From: Clusia tigrina
Taxonomy: Eukaryota > Arthropoda > Insecta > Diptera > Clusiidae
NCBI GenBank assembly: GCA_920105625.2
Contig: OV050030.1
Span: forward strand, 161,333,863 to 161,397,862
DNA length: 64,000 nucleotides
Direction of reading: 5' to 3'
Position numbers and translations under genes: made by a program. Below are positions 46,456 to 55,220 of this stretch, piece by piece. Within the stretch, counting starts at the first letter, position 1; every line of letters begins with the position of its first letter. A model generated the notes under the pieces. That model saw nothing but the letters and a program-made list of their open reading frames with translations, did no database searches and was not told where the DNA came from.

Positions 46456-47191
46456 TGTGGGGAACTACTACTCCCTTCGCACTTTAGACTCACGACAAGG
46501 GCAGGCACGAACACATGCGAGTTGTCCACGCATGAATATACAATCCCCAACTAGCGACCACTAGTGCTGTACACAATAGTCACTAACTCGAACTCAGCAC
46601 ATCTAGCACTACAAACAGCTGACTATAGGGCTGTAGGGCTATATAAATCCGTGATCTGCATAACTCGGCCCTCCTTCTTTCGGCGAGCCAACAGGGTGAC
46701 AACACAAGTACACTGAGAATTTCCGGAATCATCTGCCTTTCTCAGTGCCAACCTAGACATAGGATACTCGCTTGCGACTCTGAATTTTTGCGAGACTGAG
46801 AATTGCGGGATTCGTCTGCCTCTCTCAGCTCTTGTTCAAAGCAGCGCCTAGCGATATTCACTGACACGTTGACGCTGTAGTTTCACCGAGAATTCCAGAT
46901 TCGAAGCCTTTTGTCGGTGCTTACCCATATGCCCGTGACATAATGCACAGCACGTAACTATGACATGGCCACAGCACGTAAATATTATAAAACAGCATAC
47001 AATTGTAAAAGCTACGGTCTGGTAAGATATTGTGAACCACGGACGTACTTCAGTAAATAATAAATTATATTGTAATAGAATTAAGTATTTACCAAGTGCT
47101 AGATAGGTTAAGTTTTGTACAATAAAACGAATAAATTGCATCCCGAAAACAAATAAATTTTGTAAGAACCCTGGATAAAGACGAGCGTCGC
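46456..47191 (+). repeat. LTR-like segment, family unknown
   Basis: It starts TGTGGGGAACTACTACT. A TATATAA at 46640-46646 is followed by a CT-rich start-site-like stretch. ACTGAGAAT..CTGCCT-CTCAG blocks repeat twice (46710 and 46797). AATAAAACGAATAAA near 47123 fits poly(A) signals. It may run on for about 25 bases beyond the errantivirus (55215-55240). No target duplication was found. A 97-codon minus frame (47141-46848) here is taken as incidental. Confidence 0.4.
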
Positions 47192-47927
47192 AGTTTTAAC
47201 TTTTGTTTAATTAACAACGCACAAAGTGTTGGAGATTACTTATGATCTTTTATTCTTTAACTCAACTTGTTAACTGCTTAAAAATACTCTTAACTCTAGT
47301 ATTTATAATTACTTAATTGTTATACTTCGAAGTCTGAAACTAACTCTTCTGCTCTTTTAGCAGATAGTTTTAATGGGAAAGAAAGTGACGCAAATTCCGT
47401 ATAACACTTTCTTTCCATTGCTATTGGTTCAAAATAAATTCTTTAAGTCGATGTTTTGCTTTCGCTTTCATCAAGCGATGATTGGTCAGCATGTGTTCAC
47501 TAGCGCAAATTTGCCTGCGCTTCTTTCTTAAGAATCGAACTAGGTCGATAAGTGAACGACTGACTAATTGTGTAAGCGTGGATTCGTTTGCACAATTATG
47601 TGTACGCTCACTTTTCTTTCCATGGAATTTAGCTAGGGCAGTAGAATGTTCTTGTGTTGGCTGACTTAGTTTTTGGTTACTCAAGTGGTTTCGAAAGAAT
47701 TCACTTGAGCAATCTGTAAGCAATTTCAATATTGATTTAGATTTTGTAATTTAATATTGCCACACAAGTTGTGACTAAAAAGAGTGTGACATGTTTGCGA
47801 CATAAGTGTGTCATAAAATAGCAAACATGGGTTTTATATGGTAAAATGTTCTTGGAATTATATTAAGAACACTTTACCATGCGTTATTTTATTTTCTATG
47901 GGTAGTGTTGCAGGGTGTACTGTAACT
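47192..47927 (-). repeat. Errantivirus 3' LTR
   Basis: Same length as the 5' LTR with one substitution noticed. The last 70 bases of env (to the stop at 47858) lie inside it. The purine tract GGTGGGGG (47935-47928) precedes it on the minus strand. Confidence 0.95.
47838..47880. repeat. Inverted repeat around the env stop
   Basis: Arms 47838-47853 (ATGGTAAAATGTTCTT) and 47865-47880 pair at 15 of 16 positions around an 11-base loop. The env stop codon lies in the loop. The same repeat is in both LTRs. Confidence 0.75.
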
Positions 47928-49435
47928 CCCCCACCGTTAGTTTGAGGCTCCGACGAAATTTGAATTGTTGTATTTTTTTTCTTGTATAATACAAAGGATA
48001 TTAAAATTAATATTACAACAATTATTATAATGTTTGTGCTTACGTTTACAATTTTTGTTTTCTTATTTTCAAATATTATTTTGTCTAGGTTTTGTTCGTG
48101 TTCAATTTGTTTGATATATAATGATTCTAGTTTTATGTCGGAAAGTAGAGTAGCATTGGAACTTCCTTTAATTTTTGTTATTGCATTTGGCAAAATAAAA
48201 TTATCATAGACTTTAAGTTTAACATTTGAGTATGTTTTATTAAGCACAGTTATTTCACAATTTTCGAATTTTACTAGGAAAGTTCCTCTAATTTTTATTT
48301 TAACCTTACTGCAATTATGAGAAAATGACAATGAATAGAAATTTTTGAAAATTAATATGCCCGGGAAAATTTCAGATACGTTTTCTTGTTTTAGTGTTTG
48401 CATTTCGCATTGTGCCTCTTTGAAGTTGAAAATATTGTTTAAGCATTCGTCATAAATGCGTACTAAATTTTTCTTGAGGTTTTCTTTAATGAAGTCTTCA
48501 TAAACATTATTTTCTGAGTCTACAAGGATATTGTAATTGTTCAATAAAATTGACTTGTTGTATATGTTGGGAATTGGTTCCAGAGTAATTTTAGACAGAG
48601 GGTCCTTAGAGTAGTTGGGTATAAGGAGGATTACAATTATAGTATCGGTTTGAATTCCTACTGATACTTTAATATTGGTATAGCTATTGAAATCCATTAT
48701 AAGATCGAGTTCTGTTTTAGTCAGTATGTCCGTGGGAATTATTCCGAGTTTACTAGAGAAAATTATTTGTCCGATGTCGTTTACGTGGTCTTGCAGAAGA
48801 GAAATGTCATTATTTAATTGGTATACCTGTCCCATAAATGTTATTTCGTCCTCTAGGCTTGCAATTTTGTTCTGTAATACGTTTTTAAAACTATTAAAAT
48901 AAAGTCCGATGCGAGCTTGTTGGTGATTAATGTGTGTTGTAATATTTTGAATTTGATCGGATAGGAAATTGTTTAAGTATGTCAATTTATTAATTTTTCC
49001 CTCTATAATTTCTTTGCTGTCACTTAGAGTTTTTATTGAGTTAGTTACTTGTACCTCGTCGTCACTGTCCATTGTTCCCGCTATAAATTTTAAACCTTTG
49101 CCAATTACGTTTGCCAATCCACGTTTGCTTCTAAAATGCGGGTTGAGTCCTTCAATTTTAGCCTTTAGTAGTGCAAAATTCTTGTGTACTGTGTTCAAGA
49201 GTGGTTTGGATTGAAATGTCATCTCTTCGAGCGAGTGAATATTATCCATTATGAATTCCATGGTTTTTACATAGGTTGTTGTATTAATTATATGCAGGAT
49301 TTTATTGTAATGTTCGATTGGAGTGAGTTCATCTATTTTCACCGGAACGAATCCATTGTTGTTGTTCAGATCTTGGATGTCGATTATTTTTGCTGCGGTT
49401 GTTGTGAAGATTATAAACATTACCAGGGGTGTCAT
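47858..49435 (-). CDS. env: Errantivirus env
   Basis: 525 codons, intact. Envelope glycoprotein of the F-like type known from errantiviruses and baculoviruses. A hydrophobic signal peptide occupies about residues 1-16. A furin-type site RSKR at 102-105 is followed by a fusion-peptide-like segment (GLANVIGKGLKFIAG). Several N-x-S/T sites occur. A transmembrane segment (IIIIVVILILISFVLY) lies near residue 470-490, with a short cytoplasmic tail rich in Thr/Pro. The ATG comes directly after CCTTTTTCAG, a strong splice acceptor, so env is expected from a spliced RNA. The 3' end reaches 70 bases into the LTR and the stop lies in an inverted repeat. Confidence 0.95.
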   Translation of the reverse strand: MTPLVMFIIFTTTAAKIIDIQDLNNNNGFVPVKIDELTPIEHYNKILHIINTTTYVKTMEFIMDNIHSLEEMTFQSKPLLNTVHKNFALLKAKIEGLNPHFRSKRGLANVIGKGLKFIAGTMDSDDEVQVTNSIKTLSDSKEIIEGKINKLTYLNNFLSDQIQNITTHINHQQARIGLYFNSFKNVLQNKIASLEDEITFMGQVYQLNNDISLLQDHVNDIGQIIFSSKLGIIPTDILTKTELDLIMDFNSYTNIKVSVGIQTDTIIVILLIPNYSKDPLSKITLEPIPNIYNKSILLNNYNILVDSENNVYEDFIKENLKKNLVRIYDECLNNIFNFKEAQCEMQTLKQENVSEIFPGILIFKNFYSLSFSHNCSKVKIKIRGTFLVKFENCEITVLNKTYSNVKLKVYDNFILPNAITKIKGSSNATLLSDIKLESLYIKQIEHEQNLDKIIFENKKTKIVNVSTNIIIIVVILILISFVLYKKKNTTIQISSEPQTNGGGVTVHPATLPIENKITHGKVFLI

Positions 49436-49447
49436 CTGAAAAAGGTC
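49436..49447 (-). promoter_or_regulatory. Splice acceptor of env mRNA
   Basis: Minus-strand CCTTTTTCAG ends one base before the env ATG (49435). A candidate donor in the leader, ACA|GTAAGA, lies at 53966-53961. Env of Gypsy-type errantiviruses is known to be made from spliced RNA; use of these sites is inferred. Confidence 0.6.
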
Positions 49448-49455
49448 CTTGTTTA

Positions 49456-52400
49456 TTATTTGCTTTTTATAGTAGGACTTTCCTTATTTTGGTATTTCCT
49501 ATTTTGTTTTATGTGTGTTTTGTAATACTTGTGCCCCGTTCGTGTGTTTTCTAAATGTTCGTCATCGATTTTTCTTGCAACTATTTTCCTAAATTTCCTA
49601 TGGTTTTTTCCTCCTCTTATTTCTTTCACTAAATTAATTCCTTCGGTTAACTGTACATCCGTTCTACATTTGTTCACTTTGTTTATGTATTTTTCCTTTT
49701 TTTTCAATATTAGTTCGTGAATTTCGGGATATTTGCTTTCGTGGATTTTTCCGTTTAAGAAGTCAATTGGTTTGACTTTTGTAGTGCTGTGAATAGTATT
49801 GTTGTAGTAGCTAATTGTTCGAAGTATCTTTTCTTCAATAGTTTCGTCCTCGTTTCGCTCATCATGTCTCAACAATCTTATATGCTCGTTTATAGTGTTA
49901 TGCAACCGTTCAACGTCTGCATTTGAGTTATGGTTGCTGTTGGATGTGTAGTGTATTGTGATGTTTTCGTCTCTTAAGAACTGCTGTATTGGGATAGCTT
50001 TAAAACCTAACTCATTATCTACTACTATTTTTTCCACTTTGCCGTAAGTACTTATGTATTGCATTAGTTTTAGTTTAAATTCTGTCCAAGTTCTTCCCTC
50101 AATTTTGAATGCTGCTGCAAATTTTGTGAATTTATCTATTGTTGTCATAAATAGTTGTTTATTTAATGTGTAGAAGACATCGATGTGTATTATTTCTCTT
50201 GGCTTGGAGGGTGTTTCAGTAATTTTATAGGGGACTTTTGGTGGTTTCCTTTCGTATTTCTCGAGAGCACATAATTCACAATTATTTATAAATTGAGTTA
50301 TTCTTAATTTTAGTTTGGGGTTATAAATTTGGGTTTTCAGTTCTTCAAAAACTTCTAGTATACCTCTATGGTTCTTAGATAAATGTTCTTTTTCTATAGT
50401 TTCGATAAGTTTGTTTTCGTCCTGTATATCCTCTAATTTCTGAAAACATCTTATTATTTTAAGGTTAGGGAAGAGTTCTTCATATATATTTTTAAACATT
50501 GGGAAGAATTCTTCGTCTATCATAAAACCATTTAAGTGTGCGGGCTTAAAGTGATTTTTAAAGATAATGATTGCTGTGTTTCGGTCAAGTTCCTTGATTT
50601 CGATAGTTTTTCTCAGATTTTTGAATATTTCCTTGCTTCTTGTTCTTGCTGAGCCGGATGTAATTTTTCTTATTATGATTTGATTTCTAAACAAGTTGAT
50701 GGGTGCCGTGCCTTCTTTTATCGTTGGAGAATTTAGTTCCAGTGTGTTTACATTTGCAGGCTCAATTCTGGACAATGCGTCGGCATTGCTATTTTTTGTT
50801 CCTTTTTTGTATTTAATTACGTAGTCAAATTCCGACAATTTTAGCCTCCATCTGACCAATTTGGAATTAGGCTCTTTTATTGAAAAAAGCCACGTTAATG
50901 GTTTGTGATCCGTTTCGATAAAAAACTTTCGTCCGAAAATATAGGGCCTAAAGTATTTGGTTGCCCAAATTATAGCTAGTAGTTCTTTTTCTATCGTACT
51001 GTAATTGATTTCGTGGGCGTTAAGCGTACGACTGGCGAAGCATAGTGGGTGGTTGTCTTGTGAAAGGACTGCACCCAGTGCGTAGTTGCTAGCGTCTGTT
51101 GTAACTGTGAATTTTTTGTTGAAATCGGGGTACTGTAGAATTGGATCATTGGTCAGTAATCGTTTTAATGTTTCAAAACTGTGAATATACTGAGGATTTT
51201 CTATGTTGATTTTGGAATTCTTTTTTAGGAATTGAGTCATTGGTTTTGCTATTCTTGAATAATCTTTGATAAATTTACGGTAGTAACCTGTTAAGCCTAG
51301 AAATGATTTAATTTGCTTTGGGGTTTTTGGAATTGGGAATTTCATTACACAGTCTATCTTCTTAGGATTTGGTTTTATTCCATTGGGCGTAACAATGTGT
51401 CCGAGGAACTCTGTTTCCCTCTTTAGAAACTCGCATTTATCTAACTGAACCTTTAAGTTAGCTTGTTTTAGTCGTTCAAAAACCAAATTTAGTGAATTTA
51501 TATGTTCCTGCAATGATGTAGAGAAAATTATGATATCGTCCAGGTAGACGAGACATATTTTGTTAATAAGTTCGCCCAAGATGTTGTTCATTAGGCGCTG
51601 GAACGTTGCTGGGGCCGTTTTTAAACCAAAGGGCATTCTGAGAAATTCGTAGTGACCTCCTTCTACGCTGAACGCGGTTTTGTGTATATCTTCCTCTGCA
51701 ATATCGATTTGGTGAAACCCCTTCGCTAAATCGAGGGTAGTAAAATATTGGCATCTTCCCAATTTATCTAGTATTTCATCAATATTCGGGATTGGGTATT
51801 TGTCATCGATCGTTACTTCATTTAGTTTTCGATAGTCAATAACTAATCTCCATTTTTCCCTTCCACTAGAATCGGATTTCTTTGGCACAATCCATATAGG
51901 CGCATTGTAAGGAGAATTGCTGGGCCGAATTATTTGGCTATCCAGCATCTCTTTTATTTGCTTGTCTACTTCATTCTTATGAATGTAGGGGTACCTATAC
52001 GATTTTGTGTGAATTGGAATGTCATTAGTGGTTCGAATTTTATGTTTTATTGCGTTTGTGCCGGACAAATTTGTTCCTTCTTGAAAAAATATATCTTTAT
52101 ATTTTTTTAAGCATTTGAGTAGCTCTTGATGTTCCTCTGAATTTAGATGTTCTCGCCTGATTTTTCCAATAAGCGCATCCCACCATGGCTTCTCGTTGTA
52201 TACGCAAAAGTTTTCCGTTGTAATTTTAGTTATTTCGGTATCTTTTACTCGAATTTCACCTTTGCATAATGCTTTAGTTTTTACCTCAGTTTTAAAATTT
52301 TCTATATTGTAAATTCCCTTTTCAATTATTGTTTCCCCGTTAGTGCATTTCTTTTCCTCTAGCAAAACTAAACCATTTTCTATGTTAAAAATTAAATTTA

Positions 52401-52815
52401 CTTTATTTTCATCGTTGTGTTCATGAAAATGAATAGGTAATGGTTTATTGTTTATGATTACTTCTGGGATTGAGTAATCGATTTTTGCTTTATAATGCCT
52501 CAGGATATCGTTTCCTATTAAGCCATCGTATTGGTCATGAAATTTGCAAATTATGAATTCTAGCGTTCCGTCTGGGTCTTTGAATTCTCTAAATGTTGGT
52601 ATTTTAACCTTTTCTCTGATAGTAATTGTATGTTGTAGTGTTTTAATGGAAATTTTTTCAGATGGAATATTCCATTTTGGATTGCAGATATTTGGATTTA
52701 GAATTGAGTTAGTTGCTCCAGTGTCAATTATAAGATCCAGATATCCTAATTTTGTTTTTATTTTTATATATGGTAATTTTCCTCCGAGGCGTATGAAGGA
52801 AAATTTAGGATTTCA
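49456..52815 (-). CDS. pol: Errantivirus pol: protease, RT, RNase H, integrase
   Basis: Open from the frameshift site to 49456. The first ATG is at 52365, but the frame opens about 450 bases earlier, where the protease motif LIIDTGATNSI lies (52735-52700). Counting from the ATG, RT spans about 130-310 (RLVIDYRKLNEV, TLDLAKGFHQIDI, LRMPFGLKTAPATFQ, YLDD at 274-277, then FLGLTGYYRKF). RNase H follows (TDASNYALGAVLSQ, TDHKPLTWLF, ADALSRI). Integrase has HLSKNHRG with CELCALEKYE (HHCC) and the DDE triad in IHIDVF, VDNELGF and ADVERLHNT. No stop or missing catalytic residue was seen. The stop lies 20 bases before the env ATG. Confidence 0.95.
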
Positions 52816-53795
52816 ATGTTATTAACGTCCATAGGTTCAGGGGCTGGTTGCCTACTGTCATTTGCTTCAAGGTTCGGGTTGTATTGTCTGTTACTTGTAT
52901 TGTTATAATGTTGTTGTGTCCGGAAGCTATTTTGTTGTTGTCGGTTATGGTTGTTAGTATGTTGTTGTGTTTGGAAATTACTGTGTTGTTGTCGGTTATA
53001 GTTATTAGTATGTTGTTGTGCTTGGAAGTTATTTTGTTGTCGTCTGTTATAGTTGTTAGTATGTTGTTGTGCTTGGAATTTATTTTGTTGTCGTTTGTTA
53101 GGGAAATTCTGTCGTGTATTTGTTCCGTGGTAATTTGCATTAAAATTGTTTTGTCTTATTTGATGGCCTTGTTGAGGTCTATATGTTGTTGTGTTATTTG
53201 ATCTCGTATTTTGAATACCATTCAAATGTGCGTATCCAGCTTGGAAAAGGATATCCATTGCGGATTCTAAACTTGTTGGATTCCTACAAGTCAGTATAGT
53301 TTTCATTGGCTCTGGAATTTTACTTTTAAATAAATTAAGAGCGGTGCGTCTGTTGTTTTCAGCACATTGATTGGATACGCTTCCTTCTCCCATTATAACC
53401 AAAGTTTTATTATTCAGTCGTCTAAGTTTGGTTTTAATTTCATTAAAAAATTCTAAACTATTTGTTTTAAAGGTGGTTGCGCTTAGTTCATCGTAAAGTT
53501 CGTCGCAAGATAACCGATCACCAAAATTGTTTTGTAAAATGTTTTTTATATCCACCCATAATGTAGCCTGATAATTAATTTCAAGGATTTCTTGTGCCTT
53601 CCCTTTAAGTTTACTTTTAATTATGTCAGAGAAGAGAAGCTGTGAAGTATCGTCGAATGTTTGTAGGAATGGGTGTATTCTGTCTATCAGTGTTAAAAAA
53701 GTTTGTAAATCTTTAATTTTCCCATCAAATTCTGGGAGTGAATTTAAATATTTAACTGGGTTTATTGACACAGAGGGTGGAGTAGGAGCAGTCAT
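52764..53795 (-). CDS. gag: Errantivirus gag
   Basis: 343 codons, intact. The structural polyprotein packages the RNA and assembles particles in the cytoplasm. Residues 1-210 form the matrix/capsid-like part (SLPEFDGKIKDLQTFLTLID, KLRRLNNKTLVIMGEG, RNPTSLESAMDILFQAGYAH). From about residue 215 to 320 it is Asn/Gln-rich, with repeats of a unit like RQQNNFQAQQHTNNYN (about six). No CCHC zinc knuckle is seen, as known for several errantiviruses. The end overlaps pol in the -1 frame by about 55 bases at a slippery heptamer, so pol is made as a Gag-Pol fusion by frameshift. Confidence 0.94.
   Translation of the reverse strand: MTAPTPPSVSINPVKYLNSLPEFDGKIKDLQTFLTLIDRIHPFLQTFDDTSQLLFSDIIKSKLKGKAQEILEINYQATLWVDIKNILQNNFGDRLSCDELYDELSATTFKTNSLEFFNEIKTKLRRLNNKTLVIMGEGSVSNQCAENNRRTALNLFKSKIPEPMKTILTCRNPTSLESAMDILFQAGYAHLNGIQNTRSNNTTTYRPQQGHQIRQNNFNANYHGTNTRQNFPNKRQQNKFQAQQHTNNYNRRQQNNFQAQQHTNNYNRQQHSNFQTQQHTNNHNRQQQNSFRTQQHYNNTSNRQYNPNLEANDSRQPAPEPMDVNNIEILNFPSYASEENYHI
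52800..52806 (-). promoter_or_regulatory. -1 ribosomal frameshift heptamer A AAU UUU
   Basis: On the minus strand the gag frame reads CTA AAT TTT, so the heptamer fits the X XXY YYZ rule. Slipping back one base enters the pol frame, which is open from just upstream and leads into the protease. A downstream RNA structure was not evaluated. Confidence 0.75.
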
Positions 53796-53962
53796 TTTTA
53801 TTCACAAACAAGAATTTAGTTTAGAATTAAATCGGTTAAACGAATGTACTAAAAATAGTTCAAATATGCAAATAGGCTTAAGGATAATAATGTTTTCTTA
53901 CTCTATGAACTTAATATAATAACAAAATAATAGTAATGATAATCAAGTGAGGCAAATTGATC

Positions 53963-54145
53963 TTACTGTTTCCGAAAGGTAGGTTTCACTACGGCTGTTG
54001 CTGTTGGTTTTGGCCTTGGTAATGTTGGTAGAAGTTTAGTTGACCTGTCTTTCTCTTGTTTGTTCGCTCTGTCTCGCAGGTATTGCTGAAATTGCTCGCT
54101 TTCTGAAAAGTCCCAGGTGTCTTCGTCGTCACCGAATAATGGCAT
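53963..54145 (-). CDS. Small leader ORF upstream of gag (60 codons)
   Basis: It lies in the 683-base leader between PBS and gag. The N-terminal half is acidic and aromatic (MPLFGDDEDTWDFSESEQF); the second half is basic and Pro-rich (LPTLPRPKPTATAVVKPTF). The stop TAA (53965-53963) overlaps GTAAGA, which looks like a splice donor. Other small frames occupy the leader on the same strand (54356-54129 and 54234-53989). Whether any is translated is unknown. I know of no named product. Confidence 0.3.
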   Translation of the reverse strand: MPLFGDDEDTWDFSESEQFQQYLRDRANKQEKDRSTKLLPTLPRPKPTATAVVKPTFRKQ

Positions 54146-54460
54146 GGGGTTTCTGCAGGCTTCGTTCTCGCACTTTGTACTTTATTATATATGATGTCGA
54201 TGGGAACAATCCTATGTTCTCCTTGCTGTTGCAATACCTTGGTCTTCCAAAGTATGGTTCGTTGTGATAGAGAAAAAAAAATCTCTCGTTATGTCTGCAC
54301 AATTTTGTAGATTTTCGTTGATTTGGTGTGCAGAGATTAAAGCTTTGATCTTTCAAAGTTAATCTTGATGAAAAGCAAATTTTTGCTTCAGGGTTCTTTT
54401 GATTGTCGTTGAAGCATTAAAATGCACGCAAAAATAAAAATAAAATTTATTTGCTTTGAC

Positions 54461-54478
54461 AATCCTACCGACTGCGCC
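54461..54478 (-). promoter_or_regulatory. Primer-binding site, tRNA-Ser type
   Basis: GGCGCAGTCGGTAGGATT follows the LTR end (ACT) on the minus strand. With the LTR's last T it reads TGGCGCAGTCGG, the complement of a tRNA-Ser 3' end, as used by 17.6-like errantiviruses. Confidence 0.8.
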
Positions 54479-55214
54479 AGTTTTAACTTTTGTTTAATTA
54501 ACAACGCACAAAGTGTTGGAGATTACTTATGATCTTTTATTCTTTAACTCAACTTGTTAACTGCTTAAAAATACTCTTAACTCTAGTATTTATAATTACT
54601 TAATTGTTATACTTCGAAGTCTCAAACTAACTCTTCTGCTCTTTTAGCAGATAGTTTTAATGGGAAAGAAAGTGACGCAAATTCCGTATAACACTTTCTT
54701 TCCATTGCTATTGGTTCAAAATAAATTCTTTAAGTCGATGTTTTGCTTTCGCTTTCATCAAGCGATGATTGGTCAGCATGTGTTCACTAGCGCAAATTTG
54801 CCTGCGCTTCTTTCTTAAGAATCGAACTAGGTCGATAAGTGAACGACTGACTAATTGTGTAAGCGTGGATTCGTTTGCACAATTATGTGTACGCTCACTT
54901 TTCTTTCCATGGAATTTAGCTAGGGCAGTAGAATGTTCTTGTGTTGGCTGACTTAGTTTTTGGTTACTCAAGTGGTTTCGAAAGAATTCACTTGAGCAAT
55001 CTGTAAGCAATTTCAATATTGATTTAGATTTTGTAATTTAATATTGCCACACAAGTTGTGACTAAAAAGAGTGTGACATGTTTGCGACATAAGTGTGTCA
55101 TAAAATAGCAAACATGGGTTTTATATGGTAAAATGTTCTTGGAATTATATTAAGAACACTTTACCATGCGTTATTTTATTTTCTATGGGTAGTGTTGCAG
55201 GGTGTACTGTAACT
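54479..55214 (-). repeat. Errantivirus 5' LTR
   Basis: On the minus strand it starts AGTTACAGTACACC and ends GTTAAAACT, the AGT...ACT type end of errantiviruses. The same 736 bases recur at 47192-47927. It should contain the promoter; I could not fix a TATA box. Confidence 0.95.
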
Positions 55215-55220
55215 CGTCGC

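Larger units (their letters stand above)
47192..55214 (-). mobile_element. Errantivirus (env-bearing Ty3/Gypsy, insect endogenous retrovirus), complete
   Basis: An 8023-bp provirus-like element on the minus strand with two 736-base LTRs, PBS, gag, pol, env and polypurine tract. All three genes are open. CGTCGC flanks both sides (47186-47191, 55215-55220), a target duplication within or slightly longer than the 4-6 bases usual for this group. The single LTR difference seen (47336 G against 54623 C) points to a very recent insertion. It lies in the RT region of Jockey-type element H. By layout and tRNA-Ser-type PBS it resembles the 17.6/297 branch. Confidence 0.96.

Noticed and set aside
46848..47141. 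97-codon minus frame with hydrophobic Cys-rich stretch
   Set aside because: It falls within an LTR-like segment and shows no family resemblance; composition reflects AT-rich repeat sequence.
47421..47729. 102-codon minus ORF repeated at 54708-55016
   Set aside because: It appears twice only because both LTRs are nearly identical; no evidence that it is translated.
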